A DNA stretch of 64,000 nucleotides, taken from Bursaphelenchus xylophilus. Taxonomy: Eukaryota > Nematoda > Chromadorea > Rhabditida > Aphelenchoididae. A program made the translations under genes and the position numbers. The notes under the pieces were generated by a model that saw nothing but the letters and a program-made list of their open reading frames with translations, made no database searches and was not told the origin of the DNA. The stretch is taken from positions 4,588,001-4,652,000 of the forward strand of contig CAJFCV020000003.1 of NCBI GenBank assembly GCA_904066235.2, read 5' to 3'. Shown here one piece after another: positions 50,876 to 61,651 of this stretch. The first letter of the stretch is position 1, and each line of letters opens with the position of its first letter.

Positions 50876-53266
50876 TTCTTTTATTGTGTCAAATTTCTAT
50901 GTGATTTCGGATTTTTTATGGTCACTTATGGAAAAGTATTTATTTTAGGGTAATATCGTTTCCGTTGTCCACGCTTTATCATATCGAAAGGGTTTGTTAG
51001 TGCCTTTTAGTTCATCCAGTCCCTTGCCTTTCCATCTCCATCCATATTATACTGGTCTGACGTCATCTTCTTCAATCTGTAAAGTTTTTTTATTTTGTTC
51101 AAATTTTAAATATGGATAAATTATTGAGTTGATAATGGAATTCAACCATGGTTTGGCAAGCAATTTTTCTTGAATCAAAACGAACTTCGGTTCAATTATC
51201 AATTTAAGAAGGGGAAGATGTGAAAAATTGAAATTTCGCTATGGCAGACAGCAAGTAGTTGTTTTGAACTTGTTGGTTTTTTTAAACTTTTGGTATAAAG
51301 AACGGTATTTAGTTGAGGTTTTAGAGTGTACTTTCCTTTGAATTTATAAGTTCATAGTCGAAAATTCTTTTGATTTCAAGTACTACAAGCCGTATGAAGA
51401 TGTTGTTTTGACGAATACTTTGAGACCGTTCTTTATAACTACCAATGTGATAGTGGATTAGAAAGTTTATAACTATATTTGTTGGAGGCGTTTGGAAACA
51501 GACTGTCTAAGGTCGTGTTTAAAGTTTGGTGGAACGGTGATAAATAATCTATTTTCTTGCTGTATCTTTCAAACCAACTCTTCGCAAACTGTTCGGCAAT
51601 GGATAATAATTGTTGATTGCGTTGTTTAAAGTAATGTAGTTGCGAGTAATCGAAAGGTTTCTTAGGCTCGCTTCAAATTTTCATTATTTCTCGTTTATGC
51701 AACTTTAAACTGTGGATTTATTTTTCGTGGATATAGTTTTGTTTTAAAGGCAAGGTCAAAGATCGTTTCTCCAAGATACATTGTTTTCCCCTATAAACAC
51801 CAGTTATATTGAAAAAGGTCGTCCTTAAACATAAATTAGCAACTTGTTTTCACTTAGAAACTCGAAAGACCAACGGTTCATTTACAGTAATCCGGCCTCC
51901 CTTCCTTCACGTGCAGCATGCCATGGACATGTGAAGGGAAAGGAAATGTGGGTGGGACTTGCCATCGGATTATCTTCCCAATTCAGCGTCTGATAAATGG
52001 CTTTTCATAGGTATATAATTTCAATTTTTGCAAGGACTACAGAAATTGCTGTTGACATGATGAACATGTTGTCATCTGCCGGACATCTGACCGATTTCAT
52101 TGTTTTTTTTCCTGTTTATGGTCTGATCAGACCTTTTATCTAGTTTATAAGTCCTTTCAGAGATTAGTATGTTCGTATCGATACGAGTATATTGCATTTG
52201 GTAATACTGAGACTTTAAAGGGAAATTTTTTCATTTCGATTAGATATGGTCGGATTTGATAGATATAAAAGTGGAGTAGTCTTCGCACTCCTTGGATTTA
52301 CATATTTCCACCTGCTGTCCTCATCTTTGCCGTCAATCCATCCATATTTTCTTCATCTCCGGTTCACGTGAATTCCTTGCGTTGCACTTGGTCTTCGTCC
52401 CTCGCAAGCAGACGCATTCCCCGTTTCGCGGTCCGGCGACCCAGCTCGGACTCTCACTCTCTCTCTCCGCTCTGCAGATCGGGGTTTCCCCCTCCTCGAA
52501 ATATCGATTATGGGGTGATTGCACTTGTGATAGAGATAAGACGTCTAGATTGGTCTTTGTTGGTTTGTACGCGCTGTTTACCGGCTTGAATTGGAAGGGC
52601 ATTTAAAAGGGGACTATAGTAATTTCGAACCAATTAAGTCGCCTGTTTTTCGACCGTAAAACGGTCAATTTGTTAGGATTTCATTTGTTTTAGTTTGGAT
52701 TGCCCTCCTTTTTTGAGAATTTTCTTCAAATTGCCGGTTGTGTATGTGACCGTTTCAACTTTTTTTGGTATGTTTCCATGATTTCCACACTCGTTGCATT
52801 AGTGATATTTCGTTTTCGAATGAATTGTTGCGTCATTATTTTGAAATCCCAAACGTTTTTGGCCCAATTTCCACCTTTAAGATTTACAGAAGTTCAGCGA
52901 AGTAATAAGTAACAGTATTCATATTTCTATAACGCGTTTTCAGTGTATTTTGTTATAAGAGAGTTCAAGATTAGTCATTCTTTTCAAGTCTGCGTGGATT
53001 TTGGAAAGGTGGGATTTACATTGGAATACGTGCAGTTTTAGGGCTTGCGGGCATGTCTGTGTGTTTTGTTCGGGATCAGATTTAATACGAAGAGGACGGT
53101 TTGCGAGAGTTTTGTGATTGTAATTTGTTATAATTGACGATTTTACCGTTGTTTATTCAATTTGATATCCCGAATTATTCCATTTTTCTTTCAGAAACTT
53201 GGGTTCTGTGCTGAGCCTTGTCCATCGCATCTCTCCATTAAATCATCGTCCATCTGAATCCACAAG
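50876..53266. other. Intergenic, upstream of the ADP/ATP carrier gene
   Basis: AT-rich with a TGACGTCA at 51058-51065. A pyrimidine-rich block at 52440-52500 (CTCTCACTCTCTCTCTCC then CTGCAG) may be a promoter or a 5' untranslated splice acceptor, and a second acceptor (TTTCAG, 53195) precedes the translated exon. Overlapping frames at 52292-52606 on both strands are not supported as genes. Confidence 0.4.
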
Positions 53267-54602
53267 ATGAGTGCCTTTGCGTCAACTTCCCAACAAGGAG
53301 ATCTCAGCCAAATTCTTCGCGGATTCACGGCCGGAGGCGTCGCCGCCGCTGTCTCCAAGACCACAGTAGCCCCAATCGACAGAGTCAAGCTGTTACTTCA
53401 GTTGCAACACCGAGCCCAACTCAAACAACATGGAGGTCTTGTTCAGGCCGAGTATAAGGGAATCACCGATTGTTTCAAAAAATTGTGCGCCGAACAAGGG
53501 GTGATGTCACTGTGGAGGGGGAACTGTGCATCAGTCGCGAGGTGCTTCCCAACGCATGCATTGAACTTCGTACTGAGGGATTATTATCGAATGCTGTTTT
53601 TGAACGGAGTCAACAAGAAAACGCATTACGGGAGATTTGTCGTCGGTGAGTGCTGTCGTCGTTGACAGGGATCGTGCTCGAGGGCCTTATATTTTGATGA
53701 AACTTGACTGGAATTTTGAGAAAAATCTGCCAAAAACTGGATTATTTTCGAAGTGAAGAGTTCAAAATTTCCACATTTTTTTGTCGCTAGGTACTCCTCG
53801 TTTTCCTTCTCTCACCAAAAAATTTTCTTTTCGATATCACTTACAAAGCAGGGGCTGGCATTTTTGCTGATTGAATTTTAGCCTAACAAAATAACTTATG
53901 CAAAATTCGAAGCATATCGGATTATCTTACCTTGAGAACGTTTTAATTGCATATTTAAATTTAAAACCAGTAACTGTACGATTCTTTTAGGCAACATTCT
54001 ATCCGGAGGAGTGGGAGCAGCCACAGCCCTCTGTTTCGTCTACCCATTGGATCTAGCACGAACCAAACTCGCAGTCGAACTGAAAAAAGATGGATCCAAG
54101 AAATTCACGGGGATTTATGATTGCCTGAAGTCGATCGCGATCAAAGACGGCCTCTCGGGAGTCTACCGAGGCTTCTTCTGCTCTCTCCAATTTGTTGTAA
54201 TTTCTCGCGCCGTCTTTTTTGGAATGTTTGATACCCTGCGGGGATCCGTGGTGGAGGATCCCAAGACTCTCAGCTTCTTCACCATGTGGTTCATGGCACA
54301 GGTAAGAATTCTTTTGCAATTTTTGAGTACTATTGGTATAAATAGTAACTAAATTTTATTTTTAGACTTGCGTCGTCACCTCGGCCTTCCTGACATACCC
54401 AATCGACACAATCCGACGGAATATGATGCTGGATTCTGGGAAATCGACCAAAACTTTTGCAAATTCGGTCGATTGTTTTATTAAAACAACGCAACAGAAT
54501 GGCTTCAGAAGTCTCTACAAAGGAGCCCTCAGTAATTCTTTGAAGTCATTTTCCGGCGCTCTGATGGTCGCTCTTTACTACGAAGCCAGCAAATACATGT
54601 AG
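53267..54602 (+). CDS. Divergent mitochondrial ADP/ATP carrier (ANT family)
   Basis: Three exons: 53267-53645, 53991-54301, 54366-54602; phases agree, 308 residues, the usual carrier length. Three repeats each have the P-x-[DE]-x-x-[KR] carrier motif: PIDRVK, PLDLAR and PIDTIR. Clear ANT features: GFTAGGVAAAVSKTTVAPI, LWRGNCASVARCFPTHALNF and the third-repeat YPIDTIRR. The protein would exchange ADP and ATP across the inner mitochondrial membrane. The ANT signature RRRMMM is altered to RRNMML (about residues 247-252), and FPTQALNF reads FPTHALNF, so this looks like a diverged paralog rather than the main carrier. An AATAAA follows at 54677. A mariner copy lies about 90 bp beyond that. Confidence 0.88.
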
Positions 54603-54676
54603 ATACGGATGTATATTTGTTCCCAGCATTTTGTAGACCCACTACCTCGCAATTTCCGGTAAATACGAGTTGTCGA

Positions 54677-54682
54677 ATAAAG
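54677..54682 (+). promoter_or_regulatory. Poly(A) signal AATAAA of the ADP/ATP carrier gene
   Basis: Exact AATAAA 74 bp after the TAG stop. Confidence 0.6.
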
Positions 54683-54772
54683 ACTTTGAGATATAGATTT
54701 GGCCGATTTGAATATTTTTCTCTTATTTTTGGGGATTTTTTGAAAAATTTTGTTGGTTTTAGTGCTGAAATA

Positions 54773-54805
54773 TTAGGTTGTCCCACAAATAATGTCCCTC
54801 TTTGA
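54773..54805 (+). repeat. Mariner terminal inverted repeat, left
   Basis: 33 bp starting TTAGGTTGTCCC; pairs with 55989-56021, with mismatches at two positions. Confidence 0.9.
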
Positions 54806-54844
54806 AAAATTTACTTCTGCGACAAAATTTACCGTACTAACAGC

Positions 54845-55845
54845 AATCTAATTAATCAAAATAATTACCATATGCTTTAACACGTTGATTACAACGTGCC
54901 AAGCATTTTTTTATTCCAGTAGTTTAAAAGTCCCGGCTTCTGGAGCCGATGAAACTTTTGGAGGCCTTTTCAAGGGCGTCTTAATTGATTAATTTTCTAC
55001 CGCGGATGAAACGTGGTAGATCCTTGGACAGGTGGTAGTCTGCATAGGCTATCTACAACGAATATACCAGACGAAGAAGAGTTTCGTATCTCGGTTAATT
55101 CGGCTTCTGGAGGGTAATTTTTAGAAGGTGAGGTTGCGCGTTTCCGTTAAAAATGTTCGAACTTCTGTGGCGTACCGTGGAAGGCCGATTGTGCAACAAG
55201 CTGTCTATGCAGGTACAGTAGGAGGTGGTGTTTACAGTTTGGCCCGGTTCCAGGAAACAGTAATGCATGAATCCCACGTTGCGCCATCAAAAATTGACCG
55301 TCACCGTCTTCTAGAGGAACTCAGACTTTGGGACGTGCTGTGGTGGTACCCCGGATGACCACCTTTGAGAAAATCTTGCCTAGGTGTCGTAGTTGATTCA
55401 CATTTTGTCACAAGCTATGATACGATCCAGAAAAGCAGGATCTTAGGCTCGGTAAAGCAAAAAAGCGAAGCCTTCATTCTGGGCCTTGGTCCAATAATAT
55501 GGGAAGAATTCGTCGAGCTTTTTCTTGAATTTATCGACATTGCACTGTTATCCACCGATAATTTTGATACCACCACAATGCCGGAAAGGCATCGGACGTG
55601 GATTCCATGACTTCCGTCGACCAATGACCTCAGGGTAAATTCGCAAAGCTGGCATGACGTGTTTTTCCTTCGGGGTTCCTGTGGCTAGGTCGAATTTTTT
55701 TAAACGCTCGTTTCACCGTGGCCGGACTCACAGCACACTGGCCGAACATGGCGTTGATATTTGGTGTAACTTCTAAAACCTTCGTACCCTGTTTTTGCTC
55801 CCACAAGTTGATGGCACAAATCGTCCCTTTTTCCGAAATTTTGAA
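54845..55845 (-). pseudogene. Mariner transposase, inactivated
   Basis: Read on the minus strand, several frames together show mariner hallmarks in order: a helix-turn-helix-like N-terminal part, a segment with RIIACDK (first catalytic Asp region), then HYCFLEPGQTV, then a degraded form of the family's second catalytic region (reading GNAQPH), then ADYHLSKDLPRF (third Asp region) and a C-terminal DFYATGI-type segment reading RDF*TTGI. The frame changes at least twice and contains at least six in-frame stops, so no transposase can be made. This is an old, dead copy. Confidence 0.85.
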
Positions 55846-55988
55846 GTGGGGCTAAATTACTGTAATTTCATCGAAATATGGCAGATGACATATTAAACAA
55901 AAGCTTGAAATCATGGCTACAAAATGCTAGAATATTACGAAATTTGGTTGTTGCTTACGTTTTTTATAGACCTTTGACTTGACCCCTC

Positions 55989-56021
55989 TCGAAGAGGGAC
56001 ATTATTTATGGGACAACCTAA
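55989..56021 (-). repeat. Mariner terminal inverted repeat, right
   Basis: Inverted copy of 54773-54805; ends CAACCTAA followed by the TA duplication. Confidence 0.9.
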
Positions 56022-57096
56022 TAATTTCAAGACTTTATAATTCTGACGAGGTTAGTTGATTGGGAATTAAAAATGTAAACAACGGTATTTTGGCCAGCTT
56101 ACATTTCCTCGAACACCCAAATTTTATGGGTTCCCCACCACTAAAATTATAATGGCTTTTCCTGAGTGAAGTTAGTACTCTTTTTTGCGCCATTCGCTCC
56201 TCTTTTCCCCTCAGGGCCCGAACTCGAGGGCGAGAGAAAATGAAGGATTCAAAGGGGGCTTTCTCAGCTTTCGGCCGCCTCAAAATGGCCCCAAAAAAGT
56301 AGTTGTTATTTATTGGGGGCCTGATTGATTGTTTATGGAATTTAAGAAAAATTTTTTACGTTTCAGTTGGTTCGTTTATTTTACTGACTTCTTGCAGAAG
56401 AAATTTTTCAAATTTTTAGGATTTTTCGAAAATTTACGGACTTTTTCCTGCTTATAATCCTGTTTTTTGACAAGGGATGCTTTTAAAGTAATATTAAAAT
56501 TACTTTATAGCCAATATAATTTGTAAATTCACCATTTCCTCTCCAAATAATCTTTGTTCAGCTGCATTTACGACGATTTTTCCACGAGTACCACTATTTT
56601 TTATCGTGTTTCCTCATTTCCCCTAAAACTTTAGAGAAAAGCACTACCAGAAACGGAGATGATTCGGTGCCAGAATCCGTAATGGATTCCCATCTGGCCA
56701 TAAAACCTCCAAACTTGTGAGTTCTTAGAGAATAAGCGCCTTAATTTCATACGGTAAAGTTCTTGAAGAGGCTTAATTTTGTTGTTTGTTTATCACTTTT
56801 GGGATAAAGATTTGTTTTTCGGCCAAAAATTGATGACATAAATTTCTGGTATTCAAGGAGAGCCTTTGAATATTAATCAGTAAATAGTAATATAAAATCA
56901 AAGTTTTGGATTATGAAAACCTTTTGCAAGGGTTCTACAGGTGCTTTTTTCAGAGTTTATAAAGTTTATTCCAGGGTTTGGAATTAAGTTTTCAAGAATT
57001 TTAAGTTACACTTGACAAACCTAAATTTCACTACCTTTATGACCAGTTTTGACTTTTCAATTTCACGAATTTCAGAGCTTCTGCCGTCCTAAAACG
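56022..57096. other. Intergenic, upstream of the F-box gene
   Basis: AT-rich with a GC-richer island at 56200-56300 containing CCCCTCAGGGC. A TTTCAG acceptor at 57069-57074 lies 22 bp before the F-box ATG and is a candidate spliced-leader site. No gene supported. Confidence 0.4.
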
Positions 57097-58713
57097 ATGA
57101 TAAGTGTGACTGCAGCCGCCCATTCCTTCCACCGTCCCTCCCGATCCCTGGGAACTCATCTCAAAGCCTATGGAAGCGGTAGAATTGCTCTGAATGCCTC
57201 AAATTCAGAGTCAAATCATCCTCAAATCCACCAACCAGGGTTACTGTACGTTTTCAGAAATCGTTAAAAGGCTCAGATCTAGAAAGAAAGTGATCTTCAA
57301 ATTGTGGCATCTGCTCGTTAATTTATTCAAAAACTTTTGTCCTTTTGTCAAGTTTCTGGTGGATGTTGAGGAAAGCGAGGAATTGATCAAGAAGAAGAGA
57401 AGAAGGAAAGCCAAAGGGAACTCCATTTTTGATAAATTGGAGGATGACGTCATCCTAAAGATATTCAAATTTGTGGATGGAGAGAGTGTTTTGAACTTGG
57501 AAAGGACTTGTTCCAAATTGAATAAGCTGATCAGAGAGCATTGCGATGATCTACCGAAAATTCAGAAAGATCAGGCAAGTGTAATTTTTGAATAATTAAA
57601 TTTGGAAGGCGAAAGTCTGCGTGCTATGCCTGGAGAAACTCCGCAAGGAATCACTGTTTAATTAATAACAAATAAATACATGATTTATAGATCAAGCTCT
57701 ACTTTGATGAAGGGGAAGTCATCGTTTCTCCGGTGGATGAAAGAAAAGTTCCGTCCAGATACACAATGGTTCCAATTGAAGTAAGAACCGCCTAGATGGC
57801 CTCACAATTCAACACATTGTATTTTCAGTCGCTTTCCAATTACCTCCGCCATTTGTCGACCTTATCTCTGTTTATCCGAGGTCTCATCCCGGCCGAGACC
57901 ATTCCCGTGCTCCGACGGCTAGCCAGGTATCGCCTAGACTTTAGCCAGATATACTTTTTATGGTGCGAATTGGATGTGGATGCTGATGAATACGTAAGGA
58001 CATATGAACAAAGAATATTACATCTGAAGGCAAACCTTCGTAAACCAATCGGAATTAGAAAAAAAATGTTATAAATAGAATCTCCGTTGTCTGGAGTTTA
58101 ATTTTGACCTAAAATTTTAGGGCCAAGGTCCCTGAAATTGTTCGTTATAGACGGGTTTTCAGTGCACGGAGGTTCCATTGCATATGATCCGCTCTTCCTT
58201 AACACCTCTCTTTTTCAGCTCAAAGGTCTTTTCCTTTCGAATTCCGATACCTTATCAGATATTGGCCTGGAATCTTGTTCTCCAACCCAGCTGATTTCCG
58301 ACTCTTTAATTGCCGGCAATCTCCAAAAACTGGTCTCATTGAGAATATGGCATGACAGTTCAGGACATGTCTATCCGATTACTGATAGAACTCTGTTCAA
58401 ATTAGTGGAGTAAGTGAATCAAATTGTCAATGCCTACTGTAAATTGCTATTTTTTAGACTAATGAAGAAATCAAACTCCCCATTAGAAACTTTTGATCTG
58501 AATTCTTGTCGAGTGACCGTAATTGGAGTGACCAGTCTGATCGAAGCTTGGTATAATGAACCACTTGTCCGAGGGAATTTGTGTTTGAGCTTGAGGAATT
58601 GTGGATTCAGCCAATACGACCTGATGGAGCAATGTAGAAATCACAACATTCCCATTGATATTACCGGGCTTTTGGAGAAGGACGAGGGAAGTCTTACTGT
58701 AAATGTGAATTGA
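57097..58713 (+). CDS. F-box protein with leucine-rich-like C-terminal part
   Basis: Six exons in my model: 57097-57178, 57258-57574, 57691-57780, 57829-58039, 58121-58409, 58458-58713; phases agree and give 414 residues. The F-box lies at about residues 83-125 (FDKLEDDVILKIFKFV, then VLNLERTCSKLNKLI). F-box proteins bring substrates to SCF ubiquitin ligases through SKP1; the C-terminal part with spaced leucine repeats (LKLFVIDGF, LKGLFLSN, LETFDLNSC) would bind the target. The second intron needs a GC donor (CAG|GCAAGT); the downstream GT at 57581 gives a stop. The first intron is optional: a start at ATG 57194 in the same frame is the alternative. Exon 3 must end at 58039, not at the better-looking GTAAGG at 57994, to keep phase. 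A nematode-expanded F-box family is likely. Confidence 0.78.
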
Positions 58714-58738
58714 TTTGGTATGATAATGAGTAACTGTA

Positions 58739-58744
58739 AATAAA
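58739..58744 (+). promoter_or_regulatory. Poly(A) signal AATAAA of the F-box gene
   Basis: AATAAA 25 bp after the TGA stop. Confidence 0.6.
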
Positions 58745-58830
58745 ATCTGCTTATTATAATGATGAGAAAAGATATAATTTTGTAACAGTACTATTTATTA
58801 ATTAAATTGAAAATTCCAAAAATGCAAAAA

Positions 58831-58954
58831 CTCTGGCGAAGATGTTAGACCAGAGAACCGTACGGTTTTTACGGGATCAGCGGTACCCCTACCACTGACC
58901 CTATCCACAAGACGGGGAGAGCCGAAGCCACCCCCGGCCCCCTACATTCAGGGG
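58831..58954 (-). other. GC-rich array of five hairpins, possible structured RNA
   Basis: In an AT-rich setting this 124-bp segment is GC-rich and holds consecutive stems: CTCTGG 58831-58836 with CCAGAG 58850-58855; a perfect 12-bp palindrome AACCGTACGGTT 58856-58867; 58873-58885 with 58890-58901 around a CCCC loop; CGGGG 58913-58917 with CCCCG 58932-58936; CCCCT 58939-58943 with AGGGG 58950-58954. The third stem pairs better on the minus strand, where the mismatch becomes G-U. On that strand a C(UUCG)G tetraloop also lies inside the fourth stem. It begins exactly where the minus-strand open frames at 58948-59385 end, so it could be their structured 3' UTR or an independent noncoding RNA. Confidence 0.5.
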
Positions 58955-59385
58955 TTACGTGGGTTCAATTCAATCTGACATTCATCTTGGATTTGTAATT
59001 TGTGGGACGTAGACGGTAGATCAGAGGGGCATGAAATCGAACTTGCTTGATGAAGGAACAATGATTCATTAAATCTGGGGTGGGATTTGCATCGTTGATG
59101 ACATCGGTCATTTTTTGGTAGATTTGAACTTTTAGGGTCCATTTCTGTAGACTTGGAAGTCCGGAGTTGAACTTGCGTTCGAGTTTTTCTTTTTGGCGGG
59201 GATTTGTGGATTGTTTGCCCCTGCACTAGGCAGGGACGCTCTTCGCGATTTGATTTCTTGTATTTCTCTCGAAAGAGCAGCGAAAAGGCGAAAACGATTG
59301 GGTTTGCGATCTGAGCGATCGTTTTTTTCTTATCAAAGTCTTTTTCGCTAACCGTCTCTTCTCGTTGCATGGAATCTCGATGCAA
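58948..59385 (-). pseudogene. Coding-like block, two overlapping frames, possibly a decayed element or gene end
   Basis: Two minus-strand frames look protein-like. Frame A (59385-58948, 145 codons from ATG) begins MHRDSMQREETV and is most convincing in its first half (KTIAQIANPIVFAFSLLFRE). Frame B (open from 59225 to a TGA at 58965, about 86 codons, no ATG) contains LPSLQKWTLKVQIYQK and VRFHAPLIYRLRPTNY and has worm-like codon use. A single base shift near 59220 would join the first half of A to B, which suggests either a frameshifted copy or an intron I could not place. No family is recognised. The structured segment that follows would fit the 3' end of a non-LTR element, but that is speculative. 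Confidence 0.3.
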
Positions 59386-61651
59386 AGTCGTCGATTATGG
59401 CAGTAGTTTCTACAAAAAATTCGAGCTACGTATAATAGAATTGATATGAGGCAAATCCGGAAAAGGTTGCAAAATCAGAAAAGTATGAAAGTCATAGTTC
59501 AAGAAGACTGCAGATTCAAATATGAATTTATGTATCATAAATTATAAATATCTCATTACCAAAAAGCAAAACAAGAAACCGAATGTCCCTATGCTGCACC
59601 GAAATGACACAATCTGTAATATGTCATGATGAGCAGTCTTCTCGACCATTTTAAAGTGATTTATCCTCCCAACGGGACTGTTTGCGACGCCCTTCTTGTG
59701 GTATTCTCGGGTTTACAAGAGTGCGGAAGACGAGATTCAGATGGCGCCGAAGACGCTTCTCATGTTTGCAGAAGACAAAGGTGCGAGCATCGAGACTAAC
59801 GGTGGACGATCCCACGTTTTTGTTTTCGAATTTTTTCTTGCAATTACCTGCAGCGAAAGTCGCATATATCCGCTTGTTCTTGAGGCATCTTCATTTGATG
59901 TGTGCGGCGATTTGAAAGTTGGTCTTTTTAAGTGCCGTGGATTCTGGTTTGTTCTTTCTCAGAGCCATTTAAGGCGTCCGTTCGGATCGTTGTTAATTTG
60001 CATTTGATGCCTCCCCTTGACCATGAGATCCTCCATCCGCACCCGCAGGGCTACGGCGATTGCACAACGTGCATTTATTCATCGTCATTCCAAATTTATT
60101 TGTTTATTGGGCGTGTTGAAGGGTTGAGTTACGGGTTCTCATTAAAGGATAGTGGGTTACAAAAGAGACGTTGATTTGCATTTCAACGTTTTTCAAGGGC
60201 ATTTAAGCCCTGAGGCAACAGTCAGATTAGTGGGATGACTCGGACAATCGGAAGATTCGGTAAATGTCGTCAATTATGGAAACTCTTGAACAATCGGTGT
60301 CTGCGAGAGTCCCTTGTGGGTTATAATTATCCCACTTTTGTAATCCGTGAACTCATCGCTTTCGACTTCTTTTGTTTTCGAGAATAAGTTCATGTTGGGG
60401 TTATTAAAATGGTTCCCTATTGAACTTGCTTCGTGGGGGTTTCGTCTGGATCAGGGTTCAGAATCATCGCCCAAATTTTTGTTTCAGATCATGCAATATT
60501 TTTGCTTATCGTTAGTTTTTTGGGAAAAAATGGATTTTAATCTGAATTTTTAATCGATTTGTTACAAGGGAAGGCTTCCAAGTGGGACGTTCAGATTTTC
60601 TTTACATCTTGCACACACGTCAAGTCTATTCCTCAAAATTTTTTGCTCGCGCTTTGCAGACAACTTGAACGATCTTTGCCGCCTTTGACTAGCATCATCT
60701 TTCTCGTTGATTTCGAGTTATATTTGTCATTTTAGAACAACAGTTAGATTGCTTTCCCTGTCAGTAATTTTTTCCAATTCAAATTTGTACAATAACTGCA
60801 GCCCATTTCGGAAGTTCGACGGTTATTGCGCAAATATTGAAATCTCTTAATTGGCCAGAGAACCCGTTCCTTCTCCCTTACCCCTCCTGCTTCTGCTTGT
60901 TATCCTCACTGGAAACTAATCAAAGCGTGGGCAGTGAGAACAACTAATAAAACAATACCAATAATGCAACAACATTAAACGGCGGAAGCTCTTATAATAC
61001 AATGACGGGAGGAAAATTTTCTAGAGGGCGCTTCTCTGAACGAGCGTTGAGGATGCGGGATTCGGAAGGCGGGGACGAAGGAAAGATAAACGGTTTCGGG
61101 GCGATCACAAAAGAGCCAGACGCTCGGAGAATAAGCGAAAACGAATCTGATGGTCATTGAAGGGCTTGGGCTAGGTTTTGGTGGGCTCAGGGAAGTCAGA
61201 GGTCTTCATTAATTAGAAGAACAATATTTATGGGATATTCGGAGAGCTCAATCATTCTTTCTACAGTAATCTTTTGGTCTCCCTGAGCATAACTTTTCTT
61301 TTTCTTTTTTGTTTCCAATTCATGTTAGCCTTCCTAGTGCAACCATTCTTTACAATGTCATGAACTTTGAAACTGCACTCGCTTTCTAATTCCCAATCAA
61401 ATTTTGTCTCCTTGTAACACGTTGACAAATCCTGATTCCTAACCGAGGCTAATCAACGCGGTCCTCTTCAGCTCGCTAGCGACTTTCTTCTTGGTCTCGT
61501 TCGCCGTAATTGGCAGTTGTAACCTCTACAAAGCGACGCTCAAATGCAACATGCGCTAATTCGAGCTCGTTCTTGACCTTTTTTGGGAAAACTTTAAAAA
61601 TTACTCAATTAATCATCGACGTTTAGACTGATGGTGAACTGATCGGTGGAA
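59386..61651. other. Intergenic with a block open on both strands, upstream of the ShK gene
   Basis: Between about 59650 and 60010 both strands are open in one frame each (plus: contains YKSAEDEIQMAPKTLLMF; minus: contains TFVFCKHEKRLRRHLNLVF), and a plausible donor CAG|GTAATT lies on the minus strand near 59847. I cannot decide which strand codes, if either. The remainder (60200-61650) is AT-rich with small frames only. Confidence 0.3.

Larger units (their letters stand above)
54773..56021 (-). mobile_element. Mariner element, full length but inactive (1249 bp)
   Basis: The element is bounded by 33-bp terminal inverted repeats that match at 31 of 33 positions, both ending TTAGGTTGTCCCA. It is flanked on each side by a TA dinucleotide (54771-54772 and 56022-56023), the mariner target duplication. 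The length is right for a complete mariner (about 1.25-1.3 kb). The interior encodes a broken mariner transposase on the minus strand. It sits between the carrier gene and the F-box gene, so it does not interrupt either. Confidence 0.9.

Noticed and set aside
53191..53388. Minus-strand frame over the start of the ADP/ATP carrier
   Set aside because: Antisense shadow of the first carrier exon.
57439..57458. GGATGACGTCATCC palindrome
   Set aside because: It lies inside the F-box coding exon and encodes conserved F-box residues, so it is explained by the protein.
57994..58000. GTAAGG donor after DADEY in the F-box gene
   Set aside because: It gives the wrong phase for the next exon; the donor at 58040 restores the frame.
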